In this document: positions 45,949 to 55,093 of the stretch, piece by piece
Layout: every line of letters begins with the position of its first letter
Numbering within the stretch: the stretch's first letter is position 1
Assembly: GCF_900604355.1 (NCBI RefSeq)
Contig: NZ_UWOE01000001.1
Coordinates: 3,410,001-3,474,000, forward strand
Source of the DNA: Luxibacter massiliensis
GTDB lineage: Bacteria > Bacillota > Clostridia > Lachnospirales > Lachnospiraceae
DNA: 64,000 bases
Direction: 5' to 3'
Notes under the pieces: generated by a model
Told to the model about the DNA's origin: nothing
The model's database searches: none
Seen by the model: the letters and a program-made list of their open reading frames with translations, nothing else
Made by a program: the position numbers and the translations under genes

Positions 45949-46811
45949 TGTACATTTTCCCACCTTTCACTGAATTTCTGGTAAACAATTGCAACGGCAA
46001 CTAAAATCACAGTAAAAACTAGGTTGATGGCTACGGACTGCGCATACCTGCCAGTGGACATTTCATTCATCATTAATGTGCCGAAAGTCTCTGTGTCATG
46101 CCCCGGGCCGCCCCCTGTCATTACGTATACGAGGTCGAACATCTTAAGGCCGTAAATCAGGCTGAACAAAATATTTACATTGACAGTAGGCATAATTAAG
46201 GGCAAGGTAATATTCTTAAATAAGCTCCACCCTGACGCCCCGTCAATTTTAGCCGCCTCTATATACTCATCAGAAACCGACTGCAGGCCTGCCAATGTAA
46301 TAACAATTGCGTACCCAAGATTTCTCCAGACCTCTGCAATAGAAATTGCAAACACCGCTGTCCAACGGCTTCCCAGCCACTGAACTTTATCCATCCCCAT
46401 AGCCTGGATAATTAAATTTACCGTGCCATTCCTAGTCTGGAACAGAGCGCTGAAAATAAGCCCAACCACAAGCGCCGAAAAAATAGCAGGTATGAAATAT
46501 ACGGTCCGTATGGCGTTTCTCGTTTTTAGCCTGCGGTTCAGTATCAAGGCAAATACAAACCCCAGAACTGTAACCACAATCGTTTTTACTCCTGCAAAAA
46601 TAATCGTATTTATAAGCGCCACCGGCACTGTCCTATCACTGAATACTTCTATAATATTTTTAAACCCAACAAAACTCACATCCTGAACATATGAATTCCA
46701 ATCTGTAAAAGCATACGCATAACCGATGGTTGATGGAATCACGAAAAAGATTATAAAAACAATGACAGGAATAATCAACATATAACGCGGATATATCTTT
46801 TTGGCATCCAT
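45945..46811 (-). CDS. CUT1 sugar ABC permease (MalF-like)
   Basis: A 288-residue permease with six helices and EAA loop EYIEAAKIDGASGWSLFKNI, the partner of the MalG-like subunit. The ATG at 46811 follows AGGAAGG; the longer upstream frame is rejected. As is common for CUT1 systems, no ATPase is encoded nearby; a shared MsmK-type ATPase elsewhere would energise it. Confidence 0.9.
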   Translation of the reverse strand: MDAKKIYPRYMLIIPVIVFIIFFVIPSTIGYAYAFTDWNSYVQDVSFVGFKNIIEVFSDRTVPVALINTIIFAGVKTIVVTVLGFVFALILNRRLKTRNAIRTVYFIPAIFSALVVGLIFSALFQTRNGTVNLIIQAMGMDKVQWLGSRWTAVFAISIAEVWRNLGYAIVITLAGLQSVSDEYIEAAKIDGASGWSLFKNITLPLIMPTVNVNILFSLIYGLKMFDLVYVMTGGGPGHDTETFGTLMMNEMSTGRYAQSVAINLVFTVILVAVAIVYQKFSERWENVQ

Positions 46812-46892
46812 AAGCATTTCCTTCCTGTTAATAACGAAGGCTGGCGGGCAAGCTGATATAAATAACATACCCTTTTCCCGCCAGCCCATTTT

Positions 46893-48197
46893 TTACTTGA
46901 ACCCTTCTACATTTTGGGATGTAGCTACTTTAATACGTTCTTCATCCATCAACTTTAGACATTCTTTCACATCAATATTTCCTACCAGCAGTTCCTGTAT
47001 ACATTTTCCTCCATCGTTCTGAGAGAATCCGATAATCTCTGGATTGGCAATAGACGGGTTCCCTACTTTGGCGATGCTGTCCTCAGCCCCCTGGTACTGG
47101 GATGAAAGCTTATTTGTTGTCATCCCCTTGAAAGTGGGTGTAGTCGCAACACCGTCAAAGGCCTGGTTATAGTTATCTGGATCTGCACAGAAATTTACAA
47201 ATTCAATGGCAGTATCTACGTGATCCCCATTTTTGTTTACCAACAAGAGAGAATTATTACCTCCTTCATAGGTCCCTTCTTCTGCGGTTCCCATAAAGAT
47301 AGGCATCAACCCAAAGTCTTCGCTTGTATAATCATAGGATTCGCTGTCATAGTCTGTATCAAACCAAGTGTCCCAGCAGAATATCATAGCTGCTTCCCCT
47401 GTTCCAAGCACCTCACTGCTGTAATCCCATGTATCAGTTGCATAATCTTCTCCAAAATATCCTTTATCTGCGCTGGTCTTATACCATTCAAGGAGACTGT
47501 GCATTTCTGGAATATCTGAATAAGTCGTCTGGTTGCTGTTTATTTTCTCCAGCAGATCTCCCTCTGCAAAGATTGGATCCATCCCAAACTGATATAATAA
47601 AGGCCACGAGTCCGCCGCTGCCATGTAAATCGGCTGTATTCCCGCATCTAACAGTTTCTGGCACACAGTGTCAAATTCAGCCTGAGTTGCGGGAACCTCA
47701 AGTCCCTGTTCCTCAAAAATTTGTTTATTATAAAAACATCCGGAAACAGAGGATTCCCAGAATGGAAGTCCGTATACGACGCCATCCCTCATTGTCTGAG
47801 CCACAGAAGTGTCCGCAATATCATCCACCCATTCAGCATCAGTAAAATCCACAAAATTCTCTGCCGGATTATAAGCATCCAGGCTATACCCGCCAAAATG
47901 CATCAGTACATCAGGGATATCCCCGGTCTGAAACTTAGTCAGGCACACACTTTCAAAATTGCTGGCGTCGAGGCCCTGGACATCAATTTTGTTTCCCGTT
48001 TCCTCCTCATACAGTTCAAAAATTTTCTGCATATATGGCTTGGCTGCATCATCCGCATTCCCATAGAGGGTCAGCGTAACCCCGTCTTTTGAGGCCTGGC
48101 CTTTTGCGCCCTCCTCGCTGCCTCCTCCGCATCCAGTGACCGCTGTCGCCAACATAATTGCCGCCATAACTGCCGCCCAGATCTTTTTCCTTTTCAT
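46893..48197 (-). CDS. CUT1 sugar-binding lipoprotein
   Basis: A 434-residue family-1 extracellular solute-binding lipoprotein (lipobox VTGC, Cys23) for an oligosaccharide. It starts at ATG 48197 after GGAGGG; 32 extra in-frame residues upstream are rejected. It opens an operon with two permeases and a fucosidase, so a fucosylated glycan or glycoconjugate is the likely ligand. Confidence 0.9.
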   Translation of the reverse strand: MKRKKIWAAVMAAIMLATAVTGCGGGSEEGAKGQASKDGVTLTLYGNADDAAKPYMQKIFELYEEETGNKIDVQGLDASNFESVCLTKFQTGDIPDVLMHFGGYSLDAYNPAENFVDFTDAEWVDDIADTSVAQTMRDGVVYGLPFWESSVSGCFYNKQIFEEQGLEVPATQAEFDTVCQKLLDAGIQPIYMAAADSWPLLYQFGMDPIFAEGDLLEKINSNQTTYSDIPEMHSLLEWYKTSADKGYFGEDYATDTWDYSSEVLGTGEAAMIFCWDTWFDTDYDSESYDYTSEDFGLMPIFMGTAEEGTYEGGNNSLLLVNKNGDHVDTAIEFVNFCADPDNYNQAFDGVATTPTFKGMTTNKLSSQYQGAEDSIAKVGNPSIANPEIIGFSQNDGGKCIQELLVGNIDVKECLKLMDEERIKVATSQNVEGFK

Positions 48198-48552
48198 AAT
48201 TTTTCCCTCCTTAATTTTTGATATCGTTATTATATACTTCGCATGTCGAAAGAAAAATAGAGAAAAAGAAGGTAATATATGGATAAAACTCATTTTTTAA
48301 AATCTATTTAATCGCACCCAAAGGGCACCCTCTAACACATGCTTTCCAGGCGGGAGGTTCGTGCTCCAAATTCTGTCAGTAAAAAGCGCCGGCTAATAGC
48401 TGACTAGAAAAAAATGCACAAAAATACGTCTTGTATAGGAGAGGGACTCCTCTGCAAGACGTACTTTTACTATAAATTTTATAAAACTGCCGCAGCCAAA
48501 AATCTTTGCGTGTTTTACCCCAGTCCTTTTAAACTAAAATAACAGACGAGCT
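48198..48552. other. Intergenic region before the sugar ABC operon
   Basis: Contains the terminator at 48425-48463 and the upstream region of the sugar ABC operon. A good -10 (TATAAT, 48234-48239, minus strand) has no matching -35, which fits an activator-dependent promoter served by the YesN-like regulator. Confidence 0.45.
48425..48463. terminator. Terminator of the iol operon
   Basis: TACGTCTTG/CAAGACGTA outer stem with AGGAGAGG/ACTCCT inner pairing, T-runs on both sides, 90 bp after the iolG stop. Confidence 0.8.
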
Positions 48553-49578
48553 TTATAAGCCTGAAGATTCTTCAATCTCTGAAATCTTTACAGGCCTATG
48601 CTCCAAAACAGACTTTTTTGCAGCCATACCCATCAGTACCGGTTTCAGTCCATCCTCTGCGCCGACGGGTGTCTCTGTGTCTTCCTCGATTGCCCTGACA
48701 AAGCACTCCATCTCCTTCGCAAAAGAATCCATATATCGTTCCAGGAAAAAATACAGCGGCTTTTGTCCCACTACCCCGCGGCTGTTACTCAGCACCATGG
48801 AAGAAGTTGTATCATTGGCAACCGCCGCCATGCCCCCAGACCCAAAAACCTCGGCCCTCTGGTCATACCCATAAACTGCCTTTCTGGAGTTATCAATAAC
48901 TACAATGGCGCCGTTTTCCATTCTCAAAGTAATTACCGCTGTATCTACATCTCCCGCATCCCCGATTTTACTGTCCACCATCACTCCTGCTTCTGCATAT
49001 ACCTCCACGGCATCACACCCGGCCAGATAACGGGCCATGTCAAAATCATGGATGGTCATATCCAGGAACATCCCCCCAGATACTTTCACATACTCTGGTG
49101 AAGGAGGTTCCGGATCTCTGGACGTGATACGGATAATATGGGGAACTCCTACATCCCCATTTACCACGGCTTTCTGCACGGCCTCAAAATTGTGGTCAAA
49201 TCTCCTGTTAAACCCAACTTGGTACTTCACACTGCTTTTCTCAAGGGCCATGAGTACTTTCTTGATTTTCTGTATGTCATGATCCACTGGTTTCTCACAG
49301 AAAACATGCTTGCCCGCTTCTATTGCTTCCATGGAGATAGAAGAATGTGTATCTGTGGAAGAACATATAAGTACCGCATCAATCTCCGGATCCTCAATAA
49401 TCTCCTTATAATTTTTAGTAACACTGATATTGCCCATACTTTTTATCCACTCTGCGGTCTCATTATCCATAAATGGATCTGCAACTGTTTTGAGCACTGC
49501 ATTTGAAACTCTAGTGCAAAGGCTGGCAGTATGTACTTTCCCAATACGGCCCGCGCCAATAATCCCTACTCTCACCAT
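48553..49578 (-). CDS. iolG: Myo-inositol 2-dehydrogenase
   Basis: A 341-residue Gfo/Idh/MocA dehydrogenase that oxidises myo-inositol to scyllo-inosose with NAD+, the first catabolic step. The Rossmann motif GAGRIG is at residues 8-13, the catalytic-lysine motif EKP at about 95-97, and the active-site DMTIHDFDMARYL lies near residue 175. It is the last gene of an iolCDBAEG operon. Sequence alone cannot exclude other inositol isomers. Confidence 0.9.
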   Translation of the reverse strand: MVRVGIIGAGRIGKVHTASLCTRVSNAVLKTVADPFMDNETAEWIKSMGNISVTKNYKEIIEDPEIDAVLICSSTDTHSSISMEAIEAGKHVFCEKPVDHDIQKIKKVLMALEKSSVKYQVGFNRRFDHNFEAVQKAVVNGDVGVPHIIRITSRDPEPPSPEYVKVSGGMFLDMTIHDFDMARYLAGCDAVEVYAEAGVMVDSKIGDAGDVDTAVITLRMENGAIVVIDNSRKAVYGYDQRAEVFGSGGMAAVANDTTSSMVLSNSRGVVGQKPLYFFLERYMDSFAKEMECFVRAIEEDTETPVGAEDGLKPVLMGMAAKKSVLEHRPVKISEIEESSGL

Positions 49579-49614
49579 GTTATCCCTCTCCTTTTATTTC
49601 TTTAAACTGGCACC

Positions 49615-50514
49615 TTAAAGTCCCGTCTGCTCTCTGATAAATTCCCTGGCCTTTATTGCATACTCCAGCGGATCTGCTTTCTTCGGATCCTGTTCCGCCT
49701 CAACTACCATATATCCCTCATATCCATACTCTGCAAGTATCCTGAAAATAGGACTAAAGTCTATGCACCCATCTCCAGGCACAGTAAACGTCCCAAGCCT
49801 GACTCCATGGAGGAAGCTTAAATTTTCTCTCCGGACTTTTTCAACAACCTCTTTCCGTATATCCTTCAGATGCACATGTCTGATTCTATCTGCATATTTC
49901 TTGGCCATTTCCAGCGGGTCAACTCCACAATATGAGAAATGCCCTGTATCAAAAAGCAGGCTTACGTACTCTGTGTCTGTCCTCCCCATCATCTCACTGA
50001 CCTCATCTGCATCCTGTACCACGGTCCCCATATGGTGGTGGAATGCAAGGCTGATTCCATAATCCTCCTGTGCGATTCTGCCCAGCCTGTCCAGTCCCCC
50101 ACATAGCGTATCCCATTCCTTTTCATTCATCTTATATTTATGTCCAAAAATAGGGGTGCCCTGCTGCCCCTGTACGCTGTAGCTCTGTTCCGATACGCCA
50201 ATAATTTTAGCTCCCATCTGTTTCAGAAATACAAGCTGTTCCCGGAAATCTTTCTCTACCTTCTGAAAGGGTTCTGTAAGCAGAAAGCAGGAAAACCATT
50301 GGTTACAAATTCCAAGTCCCCTCAGATCCAGGGCCCTTTTTAAAACGGCCGGATCTTTTGGATATTTATTCCCCACTTCACTCCCACTATACCCCGCAAG
50401 GGCCATCTCACTGACACACTGTTCAAAGGTGTTCTGGCCTCCCAAATCCGGCAGATCATCATTTGTCCATGCAATTGGCGCAATACCCAGACTTACTTTT
50501 TCTTTATCAAACAT
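49615..50514 (-). CDS. iolE: Myo-inosose-2 dehydratase
   Basis: A 299-residue TIM-barrel enzyme (xylose isomerase-like fold) that dehydrates 2-keto-myo-inositol to the trione precursor. The opening GIAPIAWTNDDLPDLGG is strongly IolE-like, and metal ligands are visible as Glu and His residues in LAFHHHMGT, FDTGHFSYCG and HVHLKD. It precedes iolG by 36 bp. Confidence 0.93.
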   Translation of the reverse strand: MFDKEKVSLGIAPIAWTNDDLPDLGGQNTFEQCVSEMALAGYSGSEVGNKYPKDPAVLKRALDLRGLGICNQWFSCFLLTEPFQKVEKDFREQLVFLKQMGAKIIGVSEQSYSVQGQQGTPIFGHKYKMNEKEWDTLCGGLDRLGRIAQEDYGISLAFHHHMGTVVQDADEVSEMMGRTDTEYVSLLFDTGHFSYCGVDPLEMAKKYADRIRHVHLKDIRKEVVEKVRRENLSFLHGVRLGTFTVPGDGCIDFSPIFRILAEYGYEGYMVVEAEQDPKKADPLEYAIKAREFIREQTGL

Positions 50515-50636
50515 ACCCGTTCCCTCCTGTATGCTTTTATATTTATATATCCCGCCCTAGAAACAAACCTAAACGGGCGTTTTTGCGCCCTTGGCCCTCC
50601 AGGCACATAGGAAGGGGCGCCCCAAAATACAGGGGA

Positions 50637-52157
50637 TTAAATTGTTCCGTCCCATGTAGATACTTCTATAGATTTCTTCTCTTCTTCATCAAACCAATGG
50701 GTTGTCACAGTCTTAGATTCTGTAAAAAACCTGTATGCATCTTTTCCAAGGCAGTGCAGGTCTCCAAAGAAAGAATCTTTATGTCCTGAGAAGGGGAAGA
50801 AACCAACCGGCACCGGGATTCCCACATTGACGCCTACCATGCCCCCATCTGTGTGTCTTGTAAACTCCCTCGCAAAGTATCCGCTCTGGGTATATATTAC
50901 AGAACCATTTGCATATGGATTGGCATTCATAATCGCCAGTCCTTCCTCAAAGGTCTTGCACCGCTTCACACAGAGAACCGGGGCAAATATTTCTTCACTT
51001 CCAATGCTCATCTTTTCTGTCACATGGTCAAAAATTGTTGGCCCCACAAAATACCCATCTTTCATATCCTCAGGAAGTTCCGGGTTTCTCCCGTCCAGAA
51101 TCAAGTCGGCGCCCTCATCCACCCCTTTTTGGATATCCCTGATTACCTCCTCATAGTGTTTAGCGTAAGTAATTGGCCCCAGGGTTTTCGAACCCTTTGG
51201 ATGGGAGCGGTCATAAGCCTTTGTGAGGACAATCTGTTTTGCCTGCTTTACTAACTCTTCCACAAACCTGTCGGCAATGGCCTCCTCCACGACAACACAG
51301 CTTAAAGCCATGCATCTCTGGCCAGCACATCCAAAAGCTGAATTTATGACCCCTGCCGCGGTCCGTTGGAGAGCACAGTCAGCCATCACCAGAGCATGGT
51401 TTTTAGCCTGGCACAGAGCCTGTGCACGTTTGCCGGAGGCTGCCGCCCTCTGGTATACAGATTTTCCCACAGGGGTAGACCCCACAAATGAAATACCTTT
51501 GATATCTGGATGGTTCAGCAGAAGGTCTACTTCATTTCTGGAACAAGTAATTACATTGAGTACTCCATCGGGAACCCCGGCCTCTTTATAAATAGCTGCC
51601 AATTTCAGCGCAGTTCTGGGTGTAAAAGAAGCCGCCTTTAAAACCAGAGTATTTCCCGTTGCAATACAAGTGGGAGCCATCCATCCGAAAGGAATCATAG
51701 CCGGAAAATTAACCGGGGCAATCCCAGCAAATACGCCCAGGGGTTCCCTATATTTCACTGTATCATATCCTTTTGAAGCATCCATCATGGACTCCCCCAT
51801 CATAAGGGACGGCACCTGGGTGGCAAGTTCTGTCCCCTCTTTTGCCTTAGCCACATCTCCGTCCGCCTCGCCCCATGTTTTTCCGTTTTCCTCTGCCACA
51901 GTATAGGTTAACTCCTCATAGTCCCTTATAATCAGCTCCCGCACTTTGTACATAATCTGGGCCCTCTTTAAGGCCGGTGTGCCGCTCCACCCTGGAAAGG
52001 CCGCCTTTGCCGCCTGCACTGCCGCCTCCACCTCCTCCTCTGTACAGCATGGCGCCTGGCCAGTGATTTCACCGGTAGATGGATTATGTAAATCATACCA
52101 GACATCTGTTTTGGACTCTACAAAGGCACCGTTAATAAATACTTTTAATTTTTCCAT
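50637..52157 (-). CDS. iolA: Methylmalonate-semialdehyde dehydrogenase (CoA-acylating)
   Basis: A 506-residue aldehyde dehydrogenase that converts malonic semialdehyde to acetyl-CoA at the end of inositol breakdown. The N-terminal MEKLKVFINGAFVES, the catalytic cysteine in GQRCMALS and PFSGHKDSFFGDLH are MmsA-type features. The start at 52157 follows AGAGGAAA; the upstream in-frame 20 residues come from the dispersed repeat at 52192-52311. Confidence 0.93.
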   Translation of the reverse strand: MEKLKVFINGAFVESKTDVWYDLHNPSTGEITGQAPCCTEEEVEAAVQAAKAAFPGWSGTPALKRAQIMYKVRELIIRDYEELTYTVAEENGKTWGEADGDVAKAKEGTELATQVPSLMMGESMMDASKGYDTVKYREPLGVFAGIAPVNFPAMIPFGWMAPTCIATGNTLVLKAASFTPRTALKLAAIYKEAGVPDGVLNVITCSRNEVDLLLNHPDIKGISFVGSTPVGKSVYQRAAASGKRAQALCQAKNHALVMADCALQRTAAGVINSAFGCAGQRCMALSCVVVEEAIADRFVEELVKQAKQIVLTKAYDRSHPKGSKTLGPITYAKHYEEVIRDIQKGVDEGADLILDGRNPELPEDMKDGYFVGPTIFDHVTEKMSIGSEEIFAPVLCVKRCKTFEEGLAIMNANPYANGSVIYTQSGYFAREFTRHTDGGMVGVNVGIPVPVGFFPFSGHKDSFFGDLHCLGKDAYRFFTESKTVTTHWFDEEEKKSIEVSTWDGTI

Positions 52158-52191
52158 TTTTATTTCCTCTCTTTCGTCACATTTTTTATTT

Positions 52192-52311
52192 CCGCGGGCA
52201 ACCAGCCAAGCGGACATGTTTACATGTCCATTTGGCGGCTGCCGCGAGAGTCTAAGACCCCGATGTTACACCGCCGCTAGTGGAATGCCCCATATGCTTG
52301 CATCGGGATCT
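52192..52311 (-). repeat. Composite palindromic repeat, copy B
   Basis: Read on the minus strand this has ATCCCGATGCAAGCAT, an insert, ATCGGGGT, then GCGGCAG, GCCAAATGGAC, TGTAAACATGTCC and GCTTGGC, in the same order as 22994-23086. It lies inside the iol operon between iolB and iolA. Confidence 0.75.
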
Positions 52312-52326
52312 TTGTCTCCCACAATC

Positions 52327-53112
52327 CTAAAATACAGCGTCATGCATCCATATATAACGTCCATCCTCACAGCGGTCAGTCTGCAGCCAGGGATTCCCTT
52401 CTATATGCCGGATCATCCAGCAGGTGTACATTTGAAATCCGGGCGCCACGGCCTGGGGGTGAAGTTCCCCGCCTGGTATTGCCGAAAAGCTGTTATTGAC
52501 ACTTTTAAATACCTGATCCCCTACAAAACTTGCCCCAAATCCCTCCGGCCTGTCAAACTTAAACAGATATGCCTCCGGCTGGGGATGCCTGTGGGGCAAA
52601 TATCCAGACCAATTCCCCCTGTCGTTTAACACTTCTCCCAAAACCATATTGGATTTTGGACATATATCGTGATCAAATATAGTATTTACACGCCGTTTTG
52701 CCACATTTCCAAATTTTCCCACGCAGGAATATCCCCATGGGGCGTCATCCGGTCCATACAGACGGCTCGGGAACTCCCTCATATTATGTGTGCACTGTAC
52801 CAGAATCTCTGTATCTTCCCCGGCAAGAACAGTGGCTTTAGCGCCCCGGCATACATGAAGGCACCACGGCCCTTCCGTGAATACATCCCGCCTGCTGACA
52901 GTCCCTGCCTGCCCCTCCCATGTATACGTAACTCTGCCCGAAAGCAGGAGGATGGCTGTCTCCTCCGCCTCCTTGTAAAATCTCCTCTTTTCCCCTCCTT
53001 TCATGCTGTATACACGGATATCCATCATCATTGCTTTATATTCATTATCATAAGTAGTAAGTACCATTTCTCCGGCTTCATCAAACCGGGGATAGCCAAA
53101 TACTTTGTCCAT
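52327..53112 (-). CDS. iolB: 5-deoxy-glucuronate isomerase
   Basis: A 261-residue double-cupin protein that isomerises 5-deoxy-D-glucuronate to 2-deoxy-5-keto-gluconate. Cupin features include NWSGYLPHRHPQPEAYLF with histidine/glutamate metal ligands and HPQAVAPGFQMYTCWMIRH near the end. The start follows GGAGGC. It lies between iolD and iolA. Confidence 0.93.
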   Translation of the reverse strand: MDKVFGYPRFDEAGEMVLTTYDNEYKAMMMDIRVYSMKGGEKRRFYKEAEETAILLLSGRVTYTWEGQAGTVSRRDVFTEGPWCLHVCRGAKATVLAGEDTEILVQCTHNMREFPSRLYGPDDAPWGYSCVGKFGNVAKRRVNTIFDHDICPKSNMVLGEVLNDRGNWSGYLPHRHPQPEAYLFKFDRPEGFGASFVGDQVFKSVNNSFSAIPGGELHPQAVAPGFQMYTCWMIRHIEGNPWLQTDRCEDGRYIWMHDAVF

Positions 53113-53148
53113 ATAGACCTGCCTCCAATTTTTACTGGCACGCCAGCA

Positions 53149-55080
53149 TTAATAATCTCTCGCTTCTTTTCTTCCCTCCAGAACGCCTTTACATGCTTTT
53201 CTTACAGACTCTTTCACAGATGTAGTGGCTATTCCCACGTTCCACCATGACTCATAGCCTTCCGTCATTGTCTTGGGAATGACTTTTAAATCAAACAGAC
53301 ATGCTATGTCCTGTTTCTTAGCATCTTCCAGGGCTTCTTCCAATTGTAATATTGTTTTACAGGTATAAGCTTTTAAGCCATATCCCTCGCCGATTTTTGC
53401 ATAATCCACCGGAATCAGATCACCGCAGGGCGTTTTTCCGTCTGTATAGCGGAACTCTGTAGCCATACTTCCAATTCCATGGTTCATTTCCAGATTATTT
53501 ATACATCCAAACCCACAATTATCAAAAATCAGTATATTTACTTTTTTTTGCTCCTGCATAATTGTCATAATCTCACTGTGGAGCATTTGGAAACTGGCAT
53601 CCCCCACGACGCAATATACTTCTCTGTCCGGCTCGGCAAATTTAACCCCTAATGTAGCCGCCACCTCATATCCCATACAGGAATACCCGTACTCGGCATG
53701 GTAAGCGCCCCTTTGGTCTGTGGTCCATACTCGCTGCATACAGCTGGGGAGGGATCCCCCTGCCGTAACAATAATAGAATCATCGGCGATCACCCTGCGT
53801 ATCGCTGCAAGAGCTGCCGTCTGAGTAATTTTTCCTCCCGTCAGCCTTACAAACTCAGGAATCGTCCTGGGATCCCGGGCCTTGACCATGGGTTCAAAAT
53901 CTTCCCCTGTATAGGAAATCTCCGCCAGCCGCTTCATCTCCTGACCCCAAATGCGTTTTGCATTTTCGATTTCCCCTGTGTAGGAAGACCTATACTTCCG
54001 CTCTCTCAGTTTTCCCGCCAATGCCTCTACAGTGACTCTGGCATCCCCCACAGCCTTGACCGCGTCCATCTTATTTGCGTGGAATTTACTTACATTGATG
54101 GTCACAAACTGTACATCATCCCGTTTAAATAACCTTTTTGACCCAGTAGTAAAATCCGATAGCCTGGAACCAATGGCAATCACCACATCCGCATCTCTGG
54201 CAAGAATATTGGAGGCGTAAGTTCCCGTCACGCCAATCCCTCCCAGGCAGTATGGATGCCCTGACCTGCAGGCACTTTTTCCACCCTGGCTCTCCCCAAA
54301 AGGAATGGCAAACTCCTGGCAAAAGTTTTCCACCGCCTCCCCAGCCTCTGAGTAACGGACTCCTCCTCCTACCACCACCAAAGGCTTCTTAGCTTTGGCT
54401 ATGACGTTCGCAATATCTTCCAGTTCTTCCTCCACTGCCAGCGGCCTAGTAATTCTGTGCACACGTTTTTTAAAGAAATACTCAGGATAATCAAAAGATT
54501 CTCCCTCTACATCCTGGCAAAGTGCAATACAGCACGCTCCCGTTTCCCCTGGATCCGTCAATACCCGCATAGCGTTAATAAGAGCTGTCATAATCATTTC
54601 CGGCCTGGTAATTCTGTCCCAATATTTACATACAGGCTTAAATGCATCGTTAGTCGTGACGGCCAGGCTGCTGCTCTGCTCTAATTGCTGCAATACCGGG
54701 TCTGGCTGCCTGGATGCAAATGTATCCGCGGGGAATACTAGCAGGGGAATATTATTTACTGTGGCTGTTGCACATGCCGTCACCATATTGGCCGCCCCCG
54801 GCCCTACAGAAGATGCACAGGGTATAATTTTCTTCCGGTTGGACTGTTTGGCAAAGGCTGTGGCCACATGGCACATTCCCTGCTCATTCCTCCCCTGCAG
54901 GACTCTCAGTGATCCCGGGTTACTATCCAGCGCTTCGCCTAAGCCTACCGCAATCCCGTGTCCAAAAATCGTGAAAAATCCCTCCACAAATTTTGTCTCT
55001 CGTCCATCCATAGACACATACTGGCTGTCAAGAAATTTTACAATTGCCTGGGCAACTGTCATACGTATTGTTTTTTCCAT
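53149..55080 (-). CDS. iolD: Trihydroxycyclohexanedione hydrolase (ThDP-dependent)
   Basis: A 643-residue thiamine-diphosphate enzyme that opens the inositol ring to 5-deoxy-glucuronate. The N-terminal catalytic glutamate region (FVEGFFTIFGHG), the central domain (VVVGGGVRYSEA) and the ThDP motif GDASF followed by NNLEMN are present. The start at ATG 55080 is preferred; 26 more in-frame residues overlap the end of iolC and are unlikely. Confidence 0.94.
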   Translation of the reverse strand: MEKTIRMTVAQAIVKFLDSQYVSMDGRETKFVEGFFTIFGHGIAVGLGEALDSNPGSLRVLQGRNEQGMCHVATAFAKQSNRKKIIPCASSVGPGAANMVTACATATVNNIPLLVFPADTFASRQPDPVLQQLEQSSSLAVTTNDAFKPVCKYWDRITRPEMIMTALINAMRVLTDPGETGACCIALCQDVEGESFDYPEYFFKKRVHRITRPLAVEEELEDIANVIAKAKKPLVVVGGGVRYSEAGEAVENFCQEFAIPFGESQGGKSACRSGHPYCLGGIGVTGTYASNILARDADVVIAIGSRLSDFTTGSKRLFKRDDVQFVTINVSKFHANKMDAVKAVGDARVTVEALAGKLRERKYRSSYTGEIENAKRIWGQEMKRLAEISYTGEDFEPMVKARDPRTIPEFVRLTGGKITQTAALAAIRRVIADDSIIVTAGGSLPSCMQRVWTTDQRGAYHAEYGYSCMGYEVAATLGVKFAEPDREVYCVVGDASFQMLHSEIMTIMQEQKKVNILIFDNCGFGCINNLEMNHGIGSMATEFRYTDGKTPCGDLIPVDYAKIGEGYGLKAYTCKTILQLEEALEDAKKQDIACLFDLKVIPKTMTEGYESWWNVGIATTSVKESVRKACKGVLEGRKEARDY

Positions 55081-55093
55081 ACCCTGCATCCCC

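Noticed and set aside
52158..52217. Longer N-terminus for IolA
   Set aside because: The extra residues are encoded by a dispersed palindromic repeat, and a good ribosome site precedes the ATG at 52157.
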